Virus record (IMG/VR): IMGVR_UViG_3300046690_000486
Coordinates: 1 to 29,118 of that record
Length of the DNA stretch: 29,118 bases
Source of the DNA: a virus
Strand: one strand, 5' to 3'
Shown: piece by piece, positions 6,279 through 12,774 of the stretch
Position numbering within the stretch: the stretch's first letter is position 1
Layout of the letters: each line of letters starts with the position of its first letter
The notes under the pieces: generated by a model
Databases searched by the model: none
What the model saw: only the letters and a program-made list of their open reading frames with translations
What the model was told of the DNA's origin: nothing
Made by a program: the position numbers and the translations under genes

Positions 6279-7210
6279 AGGTTACTGTCGGACTCTCGCG
6301 GTAACTCCCCGTTAGTCACTAGCTTAGTGATTGGGTCGGGCACCACACGATTCCACACGTTACCGGCATCGGCATTCTCCGGCTGGCGGTCAATGGCCTG
6401 CTGCTCCAGCGCACGAACGGCGGGGTCGTTCGCACGGCTGCGTGCAAATTCGATTTGAGGATTTCGGTCGGCATCGAAAATTGCACCGGCGACGATTTCC
6501 TTATTCGCACCACGGGGAGCGAAAAGGATTGCGCTACAGTTGCCGCGGGAGTTGATATTCCACATGCCGTTGACGGCGCGCTCGAACGCGGCGCTGAAAA
6601 CGGCATCACGAAACATGGTGAGGGTGGCTGAATCGGAACACTTGAGATTGGTGACGACTTCGGTCGGGATGAAAACCGTCACGCCATAGCCGGTCCGGCC
6701 TTTGGCCGACATTTGATGCACTCGCAATTGCAGCAAGGCAGCCCGCGCGGTTTCTTCCTCGTAGGTTTCGAGATTGTGATACCGCTCGACTGCATCCTCC
6801 GCTATGCGCAACCGTTGCTTGTCGATACGCGCACCGGATACCTGGTTGAGAGCATCGCCTAACTCAGCGACGAGCCGTTCGTTGCGACGCTGGTGTTCGT
6901 CAGCACGGGAACACGCGGCGCTTAGCTCACCGGTGATGCGTTTGTTCTCACGATTTGCTCGGGCAATGTCGTAATTAACGGCATCGAGTCGGTCCCGAAG
7001 TTCTTTGACTTCAGCGTAAAGCTTATCTCGTTCCGAAGTGCGGGCAGCCAGGTGTTCCCGAGTGCCTTCTAACGAGACGGTAAGGCCGGTATTGTCCGCA
7101 ATCAGTTCCTTGTTTCGGGCGAGGACCCGAGCGGCCATACTCGGCTTGCCGCGCCGCAGCGATGCGCCCAGCTTATTCAGAAATTCTCTTGGTTTCATGG
7201 GGAGATTCAT
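6275..7210 (-). CDS. Coiled-coil protein, 311 aa
   Basis: Residues about 20-150 form a long charged coiled coil (ELIADNTGLTVSLEGTREHL..., RDKLYAEVKELRDRLDAV..., RRNERLVAELGDAL...). A globular C-terminal half follows with 'GVTVFIPTEVV', 'FSAAFERAVNGMW' and a DNA/RNA-end-like 'ILFAPRGANKEIVAG'. No enzyme family is recognised. The frame extends to an ATG at 7285, but that would overlap the zinc-ribbon gene by 113 bases, so I use ATG 7210 (ATG 7198 also possible). Long coiled coils in early phage regions are often structural or host-interaction proteins. Confidence 0.65.
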   Translation of the reverse strand: MNLPMKPREFLNKLGASLRRGKPSMAARVLARNKELIADNTGLTVSLEGTREHLAARTSERDKLYAEVKELRDRLDAVNYDIARANRENKRITGELSAACSRADEHQRRNERLVAELGDALNQVSGARIDKQRLRIAEDAVERYHNLETYEEETARAALLQLRVHQMSAKGRTGYGVTVFIPTEVVTNLKCSDSATLTMFRDAVFSAAFERAVNGMWNINSRGNCSAILFAPRGANKEIVAGAIFDADRNPQIEFARSRANDPAVRALEQQAIDRQPENADAGNVWNRVVPDPITKLVTNGELPRESDSNL

Positions 7211-7355
7211 TTTGTTTTGGTGGAGGCAGTTCGTGGTGCCAGCGATTACCGCATTCACCGCATAATTTGTCGATATGGCTTCCATCGCATATCGTGCAGT
7301 AGTTGATGGTGCAGTTATTGCGGGTGTTGCCGCATTTCGGGCATTGGCTGCTCAT
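7173..7355 (-). CDS. Small zinc-ribbon protein, 60 aa
   Basis: Three C-x-x-C knuckles, at C5/C8 (CPKC), C20/C23 (CTIC) and C32/C35 (CGEC, followed by GNRWHH), strongly suggest binding of one or two zinc ions. Such tiny phage zinc-ribbons usually bind nucleic acid or RNA polymerase; the target here is unknown. The tail is polar. It has an ATGA overlap with the upstream gene and runs into the coiled-coil gene. Confidence 0.7.
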   Translation of the reverse strand: MSSQCPKCGNTRNNCTINYCTICDGSHIDKLCGECGNRWHHELPPPKQNESPHETKRISE

Positions 7356-7546
7356 TTAAGTTCTTTCATCAAGTCCTGGATGTCTTCTCGACACCAGCGC
7401 GTGCCGGTCGCTACGCCTTCATACCGGCCACGGTTCTCGGGAACCGCGGAGTCGGTAGCCGCAGTGTCGTAGGTCGCATGGCGGACAGACCAGCGAATGA
7501 GTAGCGCGCGCAGCTTGCGCCGCAGATTTAAGACTTCGGTTGTCAT
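7352..7546 (-). CDS. Hypothetical protein, 64 aa
   Basis: Basic N-terminal helix (MTTEVLNLRRKLRALLIRW), then 'YEGVATGTRWCREDIQDLMKELK'. Not recognised. The start at 7546 is set by an ATGA overlap with the upstream gene; the frame runs further upstream but that part lies inside the neighbour. Confidence 0.6.
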   Translation of the reverse strand: MTTEVLNLRRKLRALLIRWSVRHATYDTAATDSAVPENRGRYEGVATGTRWCREDIQDLMKELK

Positions 7547-7812
7547 AGTTTTCGGATGGTTTCTCCGGCGAGGTCTGGGTAAGTGCCCGGACCCACGGGC
7601 ATTTGATAAACCCGAAGTTGGTCGGGCGCACATATGAAATGAATGTCGGACTCCGGCCCGGCGGATACCCAGTCCGGGTTGATGCTGACCCGTCGCCGCA
7701 TATACACGATGGGCAATATGTTGCGCGGTCGAGGCTTGGGCAGAATCACTGCCGCGAAGCCAGTGAATACAGCACCGAACGTGCGGGCGAAAAAGTTGCG
7801 TCGGGTAATCAT
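7543..7812 (-). CDS. Small protein with twin-arginine-like signal, 89 aa
   Basis: The N-terminus 'MITRRNFFARTFGAVFTGFAAVILPKP' has the R-R-x-F-F motif followed by a mildly hydrophobic stretch, which is the layout of a Tat export signal. The remaining 60 residues (starting 'RRRVSINPDWVSAGPESDIHFI') show no known domain. A Tat signal is uncommon in a small phage protein; a chance match is possible. ATGA overlaps on both sides support the frame. Confidence 0.6.
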   Translation of the reverse strand: MITRRNFFARTFGAVFTGFAAVILPKPRPRNILPIVYMRRRVSINPDWVSAGPESDIHFICAPDQLRVYQMPVGPGTYPDLAGETIRKL

Positions 7813-8018
7813 CCTAGCGTCTGCCTGGTGATAGGGGTGAATTGAAGCGGCGGGTAGCGGTGCAACAGCACGGCGAAGCCCAGGTCACAGCCCGTCAGAC
7901 TGGTAACGCACCAGCCCGCGAGCATGTGCTCGCTCAGGCTGGCTGCAAGGAGTGTGGTCTCAGCCCCGAAAATGACCTTTTGGTATATGTTCGGGGAAGT
8001 GTCGGGGGGAGTCGTCAT
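7809..8018 (-). CDS. Hypothetical protein, 69 aa
   Basis: ATG at 8018, chosen for the ATGA overlap with the upstream stop at 8015; the longer frame to 8192 lies within that neighbour. The protein has a moderately hydrophobic middle (AETTLLAASLSEHMLAGWCV... GCDLGFAVLLH), possibly a membrane-associated segment, with no recognised motif. Confidence 0.55.
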   Translation of the reverse strand: MTTPPDTSPNIYQKVIFGAETTLLAASLSEHMLAGWCVTSLTGCDLGFAVLLHRYPPLQFTPITRQTLG

Positions 8019-8290
8019 GGTAATCGCTTTAGTTTGTTGGTCGGCCACGTTATGCCTGCGGACTCCAGTTCCTCCGGGCTGTATCGCTTGAGCGGTGCCG
8101 GGGTTCCGTATACCTTGCGCAGCCGTCGGCCAGCACGGACGAAGCCGTCCGTCGTCGCGGGCCACGCGATTTCTCGGAAGTTGTTTTGCCACGCCGGGCT
8201 GGCGAAATTCGTTCGCGTCTTGTCGCCCTTGCCGTTTACGTTGTGGGCGCTGAGTAGTCCTCGCGCCGCGGGTCCAGAATGCTTAGCCAC
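8015..8290 (-). CDS. Hypothetical protein, 91 aa, GTG start with strong RBS
   Basis: I choose GTG at 8290 because GGAGG lies 6 bases upstream, one of the very few clear Shine-Dalgarno sequences in the window; the longest frame would start at 8347, deep inside the upstream gene. The protein is basic, with 'GKGDKTRTNFASPAWQNNFREI' and a C-terminal 'YSPEELESAGITWPTNKLKRLP'. The last part resembles a short helix-turn element, but no family is recognised. Confidence 0.65.
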   Translation of the reverse strand: MAKHSGPAARGLLSAHNVNGKGDKTRTNFASPAWQNNFREIAWPATTDGFVRAGRRLRKVYGTPAPLKRYSPEELESAGITWPTNKLKRLP

Positions 8291-8540
8291 GGGGAACCTC
8301 CACGGTGATAGCGCGGCACTTGGTTTTGCGAAGACAGTGGCCGTCAACGAACCAACAGCCGGGGTTAATGCGCACGCTAGCGAGGTCCGCGGCGGTGACG
8401 TTGTTGGCTACCTCAACAACTCGGTCGCCCGACAACGCTGCGGCCCATCGGTCAGAAATACCCCAGCAGATAAGCTGGGCTTCGGTTACGCGCAGTCGAG
8501 CAAGCTGCCCGGCTAGGAAAAGATATTTAGTTTTTTTCAT
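8283..8540 (-). CDS. Hypothetical protein, 85 aa
   Basis: The N-terminus 'MKKTKYLFLAGQLARLRVTEAQLICWGISDRW' is amphipathic rather than a signal peptide. A beta-rich part with 'INPGCWFVDGHCLRKTKCRAITVEV' contains three Cys. Function unknown. It overlaps the next gene by 8 bases and sits 1 base from the upstream stop at 8542. Confidence 0.65.
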   Translation of the reverse strand: MKKTKYLFLAGQLARLRVTEAQLICWGISDRWAAALSGDRVVEVANNVTAADLASVRINPGCWFVDGHCLRKTKCRAITVEVPRG

Positions 8541-8541
8541 G

Positions 8542-8841
8542 TTACTTCGGGGTTAGTTGTTTTGCGAATCGCCGTGCCGCGCGGGCTCGCGATACCCGAC
8601 CGGAGGCGTCGAGAGGCCACTTGTGGGCGGACCACCTGCCGTAGGCGGTTTTGATTGAATGTATGCGCCGATTCATTCTGAGCCAGATAACTGTGCTAAT
8701 TCTTCCGCTGTTGCACAACTGGGAGATTGCATAGCAAAGCCCCCACCGGCTAATCAACGACGGATCGTTGAAGGAATATTCGTGGTCAAAAGCGTGGGCG
8801 ATAGCCAGCCATGCGGACCGCTCGGTTAATTTTTTAGTCAT
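8542..8841 (-). CDS. Hypothetical basic helical protein, 99 aa
   Basis: A helical protein ending in an Arg/Lys-rich tail (SGRVSRARAARRFAKQLTPK), with conserved-looking 'AWLAIAHAFDHEYS' and 'SRWGLCYAISQLCNSGRIS' segments. The layout resembles small phage proteins of unknown function carrying a 'G-L-C-x-A-I' motif. Start ATG at 8841; the frame extension upstream has no support. Confidence 0.65.
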   Translation of the reverse strand: MTKKLTERSAWLAIAHAFDHEYSFNDPSLISRWGLCYAISQLCNSGRISTVIWLRMNRRIHSIKTAYGRWSAHKWPLDASGRVSRARAARRFAKQLTPK

Positions 8842-8849
8842 GGTGTTAG

Positions 8850-9071
8850 TTATGTTGTCTGTTGATACCAAAGGCGTTCTGCGGCGGTTTGATAGCCGCT
8901 TTGATTCTGCACCGTCATCGGCAACCACCGGCCCATCTCATTGCGGTATTCCGCCACATACCAATAGGTCATGTCGGAGTATCGCTTGACGACGCGGTGC
9001 CGCATCTCGCCGCAGATGGATTCTCGATGGATGTATAGCGGCCCGCGCGCTTGGCGTGATTTGTTTTTCAT
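8850..9071 (-). CDS. Hypothetical basic protein, 73 aa
   Basis: ATG at 9071, set by an ATGA overlap with the upstream gene. Basic N-terminus (MKNKSRQARGPLYIHRE), then a Tyr/Trp-rich part (YSDMTYWYVAEYRNEMGRWLPM). Not recognised; possibly a small nucleic-acid-binding fold. Confidence 0.6.
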   Translation of the reverse strand: MKNKSRQARGPLYIHRESICGEMRHRVVKRYSDMTYWYVAEYRNEMGRWLPMTVQNQSGYQTAAERLWYQQTT

Positions 9072-9271
9072 GGGTTGTGTTGCTCGTAAATGGAGGCACC
9101 GATGTCGTGCAGCGAAATGATGTAGACCTCGCCGTTGTGCGTCAGTTCGACGGTTCGCCATTCCGTCACGGCTAGCCGGAGCGCGTCGTCGATGCACCTG
9201 TGAATGGATGCGCCGGGCTGCGCAGTTGTCTTGATTGCCAGGATTTCTAGGTTGGTATTAGCTTGTGGCAT
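9068..9271 (-). CDS. Hypothetical protein, 67 aa
   Basis: A small alpha/beta protein with helix 'ASIHRCIDDALRLAVTEWRT' followed by beta hairpin 'VELTHNGEVYIISLHDI'. No recognised family. It overlaps its upstream neighbour by 14 bases and the downstream one by ATGA. Confidence 0.65.
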   Translation of the reverse strand: MPQANTNLEILAIKTTAQPGASIHRCIDDALRLAVTEWRTVELTHNGEVYIISLHDIGASIYEQHNP

Positions 9272-9617
9272 ATTTTTTTCTGTCGAGGGTTGAGTGGTTG
9301 TCGGAGCGTTTGTTACTCCAGCAGGTTTTGACGATGGCCGCGCCGTCGTTGAAGTCTACCAGCACGAGGACCATATCGCGCTCTGCATCGTATCTGTGCC
9401 GCACCGTAATTTTCGACACCCGCCCGTGATTGGAATCCCATTCGGCTTCGACCACGTCGGTAATGAACAGCGAAAATGGGGGTTGCAGCAGGTTGTCGTC
9501 GATGCACTCAAGCTGAGCGTGCCGGGTGTAGCTGAGAGATACCCGCTGGCCGATGAATTGGTCGCGTATCCACTCCGGCATGAACACGTCGCGATGAAAA
9601 AGCTTTGGGGGTTTCAT
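9258..9617 (-). CDS. Hypothetical protein, 119 aa
   Basis: A beta-rich soluble protein: 'QRVSLSYTRHAQLECIDD', 'PFSLFITDVVEAEWD', 'RVSKITVRHRYDAERDMVLVLV'. The 'Y-T-R-H-A' segment preceding an acidic stretch is reminiscent of small phage proteins that begin with 'S-x-H-A-x-x-R', but I cannot assign it. Start ATG at 9617, 3 bases after the upstream stop. Confidence 0.65.
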   Translation of the reverse strand: MKPPKLFHRDVFMPEWIRDQFIGQRVSLSYTRHAQLECIDDNLLQPPFSLFITDVVEAEWDSNHGRVSKITVRHRYDAERDMVLVLVDFNDGAAIVKTCWSNKRSDNHSTLDRKKYATS

Positions 9618-9620
9618 GGG

Positions 9621-9866
9621 TTATAGCGGTCCGAGTTGCAGCACGGCGGGCACGGGACGCAATTCAAGTTGCGCGCGTTGAAGCGCAGCACCCTGGTCAC
9701 GGGTCAGATTGACGCACCACGCACCCCAGGAACGATACGCGACGCTGCTGCCGAAGCCGCAGTCGGTAAGGGTGCTCGCCGGGATGTTTTCTACCCGGAT
9801 GCCGCCGATGCTGTCGCGGTCGGTGATTTTGACCACAATGTTTTCTCGCAATTCGTGTATCTTCAT
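9621..9866 (-). CDS. Hypothetical protein, 81 aa
   Basis: An 'MKIHELRENIVVKITDRDS' start followed by 'NIPASTLTDCGFGSSVAYRSWGAWCV'. It appears beta-rich and is not recognised. Its ATG overlaps, as ATGA, the stop of an open frame that continues upstream from the next gene across a TGA (see 9863-10048). Confidence 0.65.
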   Translation of the reverse strand: MKIHELRENIVVKITDRDSIGGIRVENIPASTLTDCGFGSSVAYRSWGAWCVNLTRDQGAALQRAQLELRPVPAVLQLGPL

Positions 9867-10048
9867 AATAATTCAGTTTTAAAATTGGCTCGGCGCTCGG
9901 GGTCCTTACACCCACTAGCACCGAGTTTGTGAACAGGCCACGGTCCCAGGGCGGTGCAACCCGTTCCTGTTTCCCACTTGCGCCGGTTCAGCCGAGGTCC
10001 GTTTGCATCCCCTGACGGCGTTCCGACTTCTACGTGCGTCCTGTCAAC
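9863..10048 (-). other. 61-codon open frame with no start codon, in frame after a TGA
   Basis: Directly after the TGA that ends the 122-aa gene (10049-10051), the same frame stays open for 61 codons (V-D-R-T-H-V-E-V-G-T ... F-K-T-E-L-L) and stops at 9863-9865. There it overlaps the next ATG as ATGA, the arrangement of genuine neighbours in this string. No ATG, GTG or TTG is present in it. It could be the C-terminal part of a readthrough product, a gene broken by a nonsense mutation, or a chance open stretch in a 182-bp gap. Other genes here use TGA as an ordinary stop, so a recoded genetic code is excluded. Confidence 0.35.
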
Positions 10049-10417
10049 TCAATGACTATAACACGGAAGCTCGGAACCGCAAGGACATTCTGTCGGAGGA
10101 ACTACGGGCGGAGGGGTAGGGGAATCCCCTGCCCCGTAGCATAGTCTACACTCACCGTTTCCGCAAGGGGTTTCATGTGCGGCGGCTACTGGAGGGTCCA
10201 GCAGCGATAACAAGTCGCTAAGCCGAACAAATCTGCGCTCGGGCGCGCCGCATGACGCGGCTTGCTCGAATGACTCCCGGCTCTGCCAGAGGCTGCCGTC
10301 GGAGCCATCCAGGAACACCGGCAACTCCGCGCAATCCGCGCGCGTGATGAACGGCTGGGCCTTGCTTTCATACGGATATTCTCCGGCTGGCCAGCATTTG
10401 TCACTGTCGTCGCTCAT
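10049..10417 (-). CDS. Hypothetical protein, 122 aa, Cys-rich C-terminus
   Basis: The N-terminal part resembles a small globular domain ('SDGSLWQSRESFEQAA', 'RRFVRLSDLLSLLD'). The C-terminus has four paired Cys separated by Pro-rich sequence (C-G-x-G-E-C-R-L-C ... C-P-C), a likely zinc-binding tail. Not recognised. The frame continues open past its TGA stop for 61 codons, so the end shown may not be the original end. Confidence 0.65.
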   Translation of the reverse strand: MSDDSDKCWPAGEYPYESKAQPFITRADCAELPVFLDGSDGSLWQSRESFEQAASCGAPERRFVRLSDLLSLLDPPVAAAHETPCGNGECRLCYGAGDSPTPPPVVPPTECPCGSELPCYSH

Positions 10418-10422
10418 ACCAC

Positions 10423-10779
10423 TTACTTGGTAATGAGCAGGCTCACGTTGTCCGGATGGGGGTGCTCGGGTGCGGCGGGCTGTGGGGCCTCCACTTGAGA
10501 CCGGCTGTCGTTCGTGGCGATGGCGCGCCGGGCCAGCACACTGAGGACGCCAATGAGCGGCTCGTATTCAGACCGCAGGACTTGCCAGCAACCGAGGAAT
10601 TCCGCGGCGTGGTCGATGAAAAACTGCGCCATGAATTCGGTGAGTCCGCGAAGTTCTGCGTCGTCGTTCGCCTGCTTAATGGTTGCGTTGCGGATGAACT
10701 GGAACCGCGCGAAGGACTGCGCCAGTTGGGCAAACTCTGCGCCGGTGATTGGGGTGTGGTTGGTGTTATTAGTGGGCAT
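10423..10779 (-). CDS. Hypothetical helical protein, 118 aa
   Basis: Mostly alpha: 'ITGAEFAQLAQSFARFQFI', 'ATIKQANDDAELRGLTEFMAQFFIDHA', 'PLIGVLSVLARRAI', then a disordered Pro/His-rich tail. No enzyme motif. It is spaced 5 bases from the 122-aa gene and 28 bases from the upstream gene, so it is probably co-transcribed. Confidence 0.65.
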   Translation of the reverse strand: MPTNNTNHTPITGAEFAQLAQSFARFQFIRNATIKQANDDAELRGLTEFMAQFFIDHAAEFLGCWQVLRSEYEPLIGVLSVLARRAIATNDSRSQVEAPQPAAPEHPHPDNVSLLITK

Positions 10780-10807
10780 AGCTATGTTTGGTTTGGTTGG
10801 GGGTTGA

Positions 10808-11278
10808 CTAAAGTTCGTTTCCGTAATCGTAGCGGGGCACCCGCTCTGCGCGTGGCGCTGGGACGTAATTACCTACGCCCGCGGTGCCGGATGGATTGGC
10901 AGCCGTATTGAAATCGTCCTGCGCACGCTCACGAAAAGGTCCAAGTGGTGAGTTGTCGGCCTTGGCGTTCGTCGGATGAAAATCGTCGTCTTGAGCGCAA
11001 CACGTAACCTCGTATGGGCGCGCGGGCGCAACGTCGGTCGGGAGCGGCGATGGCAAAGGAGCGGTTACGTAGATGAAGTTCTGTCGTTGCTCCAGTGTCT
11101 TGAGCCGTTCCCTAATCTCCACAAGCTCGCGATTGACTGCTTCCTGATGACGAACCTGCGCAAAGAGCGCGTGCTTGATGTGGTTGATGCCGCGCTCCGC
11201 GCTGTCGGTGGACATAAATAGTTTGGCGAGCAGCGACTTGATTCCCTTGAAGGTTTCGTTGATTTCAGTGAGTAGCAT
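10808..11278 (-). CDS. Coiled-coil protein, 156 aa
   Basis: Residues 1-70 form a helical, coiled-coil-like region (MLLTEINETFKGIKSLLAKL, REAVNRELVEIRERLKTLEQ pattern). The rest is Pro-, Asp- and Asn-rich and probably disordered. Not recognised. It lies 12 bases downstream of the AP2-like gene. Confidence 0.65.
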   Translation of the reverse strand: MLLTEINETFKGIKSLLAKLFMSTDSAERGINHIKHALFAQVRHQEAVNRELVEIRERLKTLEQRQNFIYVTAPLPSPLPTDVAPARPYEVTCCAQDDDFHPTNAKADNSPLGPFRERAQDDFNTAANPSGTAGVGNYVPAPRAERVPRYDYGNEL

Positions 11279-11290
11279 AGTGTTAGTTGG

Positions 11291-11920
11291 TTACAGTTTG
11301 TTGAGGGCCTGACTGACGGAGCCAACATAAATCTGGGACTGGGATATGTGCTCGGTGGTCATGTCCACCACAGTGGCAGCCTCCGGGCTGAGTTGAGTCA
11401 GGACAGAGAGCGCTTCACGCATGGCTTCGTCGAAGGCCCGGTGAGCGTGCAGCAGCTTTTTGCGCGCAGCGGCTGGAACCGGGATAGCCTCACTGACGGC
11501 GGGTTCGGCGACCGGCGATATTACGCCGATAGCCAGTAGGTGGTTCTCGATAGCATCAATGAGTTGTCGGCATTGAGACCCTTCGACCATGTCGGAGTTT
11601 GCTTGGGACAGAGAAAAATTCACGTCGCTGTCGAGGATGGCGCGCGTGCGTTTGCGGTAAGGCCAGAAACGCACCAGGCACACATCGGCGAAGCGCGCCG
11701 CGGAATACCCGTTCTCAGTAATGCCGAGGATGTATTGCTTCCCGCCCAGGCTCAGCTTCACGAACCACTTGCAGTTCTGCGTGGCGTAGTATGCGTTGCG
11801 CAGCGTGCTAGCCTTGCGTTTGTCCAGATACACCTGGTCGTTGTGCCCGGCGTCCCACTGGGTCAGGGCATCCAGTCGGTTCGCCATTGCGTTGAGTTTC
11901 GGGTCATTCGGTATTTGCAT
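11291..11920 (-). CDS. AP2-like DNA-binding protein (209 aa), first gene of the leftward arm
   Basis: Residues about 48-110 fit an AP2-type three-stranded sheet plus helix: 'KWFVKLSLGGKQYILGITEN' (51-70) then 'GYSAARFADVCLVRFWPYR' (71-89). In phages this fold is usually attached to HNH endonucleases or acts as a small DNA-binding regulator; no HNH residues are present. The C-terminal half is helical, with 'RKKLLHAHRAFDEAMREAL'. Being first after the divergent control region, it could be a regulator, by inference. I use ATG 11920, which sits 16 bases downstream of a CACTGT box; the longest frame starts upstream at 11962 inside the promoter. Confidence 0.65.
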   Translation of the reverse strand: MQIPNDPKLNAMANRLDALTQWDAGHNDQVYLDKRKASTLRNAYYATQNCKWFVKLSLGGKQYILGITENGYSAARFADVCLVRFWPYRKRTRAILDSDVNFSLSQANSDMVEGSQCRQLIDAIENHLLAIGVISPVAEPAVSEAIPVPAAARKKLLHAHRAFDEAMREALSVLTQLSPEAATVVDMTTEHISQSQIYVGSVSQALNKL

Positions 11921-11930
11921 ATCCAAGAAC

Positions 11931-11959
11931 ACAGTGCGGCAAGTGGACAGAATAAGCAA
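11931..11959 (-). promoter_or_regulatory. Leftward promoter, TTGCTT-N17-CACTGT
   Basis: On the minus strand TTGCTT (11959-11954), 17 nt, CACTGT (11936-11931), GTTCTTGGAT, then ATG at 11920. Same hexamers and spacing as the rightward promoter at 12276-12304. With the CACTGT box at the -10 position, transcription would begin within a few bases of the ATG. Confidence 0.6.
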
Positions 11960-11979
11960 CATTAAAGTGGAGATTATTT

Positions 11980-12012
11980 CTAGTTCTAGGATAAGGGTGT
12001 ATTAGGGTAGTC
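11980..12012 (+). repeat. Left arm of perfect 33-bp inverted repeat
   Basis: This 33-base segment (starting CTAGTTCTAGG, ending AGGGTAGTC) is the exact reverse complement of 12189-12221. It lies upstream of the leftward promoter, 20 bases from its -35 box. No target-site duplication flanks the pair. Confidence 0.9.
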
Positions 12013-12188
12013 GATGCCAAATCGGCATGGCTGAATACCTAAACCTGTTTGGACTAGAGTATACCTAATATGTGGGCTGCAAGCCCTGTTTTGGGGACCC
12101 CTATGGTCTGGTATATAATAAAATATTTTTCGCGTATTCTATTCTAACTTTTTCCAGTCTAGGTTTTGGGCTGTGCCGATTTTGAGGT
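12013..12188. other. AT-rich core of the divergent control region; origin/regulatory candidate
   Basis: No gene. It holds short hairpins ATGCC-N5-GGCAT (12014-12028), GGGCT-GCA-AGCCC (12074-12086) and GGGGACCCC near 12093. A run of AT-rich sequence spans about 12110-12160, with TATAAT at 12114-12119 preceded at 17 bp by TTGGGG (weak rightward promoter). Enclosed by the 33-bp inverted repeat and flanked by divergent promoters, it could be a replication origin, a shared regulator site or an invertible segment; the sequence alone does not decide. Confidence 0.4.
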
Positions 12189-12221
12189 GACTACCCTAAT
12201 ACACCCTTATCCTAGAACTAG
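12189..12221 (-). repeat. Right arm of perfect 33-bp inverted repeat
   Basis: Exact reverse complement of 11980-12012. It lies 54 bases upstream of the -35 box of the rightward promoter. The two arms enclose 176 bp. Confidence 0.9.
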
Positions 12222-12275
12222 CCGGGGATGTGCTGGCCTGCTTTTTCGTCGGCTGGTCTTTTCGTCGGTTTGTCA

Positions 12276-12304
12276 TTGCGTATGCCCCCGGCTCCGCGCA
12301 CTGT
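12276..12304 (+). promoter_or_regulatory. Rightward promoter, TTGCGT-N17-CACTGT
   Basis: TTGCGT (12276-12281), 17 nt, CACTGT (12299-12304), then TTTTTGAAC and ATG at 12314. It mirrors the leftward promoter across the divergent region and would make a nearly leaderless mRNA for the first rightward gene. Confidence 0.6.
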
Positions 12305-12313
12305 TTTTTGAAC

Positions 12314-12481
12314 ATGCCGACGACCCCCGACGACCATCTGTTTAAACACCAACCCAAGCAGGTGCGCATCCTCAACGAGCAGGCGCGCCGCGAGAAGAGG
12401 GCGCAGGAGCGATACTCGTGGGCTACCCAAAACCCCACCAACCCAAAAGTTGCAGGCAAGCGATTGACGAAGCCCGTATGA
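12314..12481 (+). CDS. Hypothetical basic protein, 55 aa
   Basis: ATG at 12314, 15 bases after the CACTGT box. A helical, Lys/Arg-rich protein (FKHQPKQVRILNEQARREKR, then AQERYSWATQNPTNPK). It is the first gene of the rightward arm; its charge suggests nucleic-acid binding, but no family is recognised. The longer frame from 12230 lies across the promoter and is rejected. ATGA overlap with the next gene. Confidence 0.6.
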   Translation: MPTTPDDHLFKHQPKQVRILNEQARREKRAQERYSWATQNPTNPKVAGKRLTKPV

Positions 12482-12774
12482 CCCCCGAAGAACTGTCCGA
12501 AATGTTTGAGCGCCACGAGAACGAGGCCCATCACTTTGACCGGGTGTCGCACCCCACGTCGAAACGCGCGGACTTGCACGCATTTATGCTGCTCGACAAA
12601 CTGGTGCCCGAGGCTGGTTTGGATATGGTGAGTGCCGCGGAGCACGATGAAATCTGGCTCGATGTTGATGTTGAAAAATTGGCCGAGGTAATCCAGGAGT
12701 GCCAGGTGATTGAGTTGCGGCGCTGTGGCATTCGGTATTGCTCGGAGTTCGATTGCCTTGGAATGTTTGTATGA
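12478..12774 (+). CDS. Hypothetical acidic protein, 98 aa
   Basis: 'MTPEELSEMFERHENEAHHFD' followed by an acidic helical body ('DEIWLDVDVEKLAEVIQECQVIEL') and a Cys-containing end ('RRCGIRYCSEFDCLGMFV'). Not recognised. The start is set by ATGA with the 55-aa gene; the end overlaps the next start as ATGA. Confidence 0.65.
   Translation: MTPEELSEMFERHENEAHHFDRVSHPTSKRADLHAFMLLDKLVPEAGLDMVSAAEHDEIWLDVDVEKLAEVIQECQVIELRRCGIRYCSEFDCLGMFV

Noticed and set aside
9867-10048. Minus-strand tRNA in the gap
   Set aside because: No T-loop (TTCRA) or pairing acceptor arms could be found.
9863-10051. Alternative genetic code with TGA read as an amino acid
   Set aside because: Many genes here end in the TGA of an ATGA overlap, so TGA is an ordinary stop; only one frame shows an extension.
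11980-12221. A miniature transposable element (MITE) with 33-bp terminal repeats
   Set aside because: No target-site duplication is visible (TATTT on the left, CCGGG on the right), and the position in the divergent control region is better explained by regulation or origin function.
11931-12304. Classic invertible promoter flipping the two arms
   Set aside because: Both good promoters lie outside the inverted repeat, so inversion of the core would not switch them; kept only as a weaker option in the finding.
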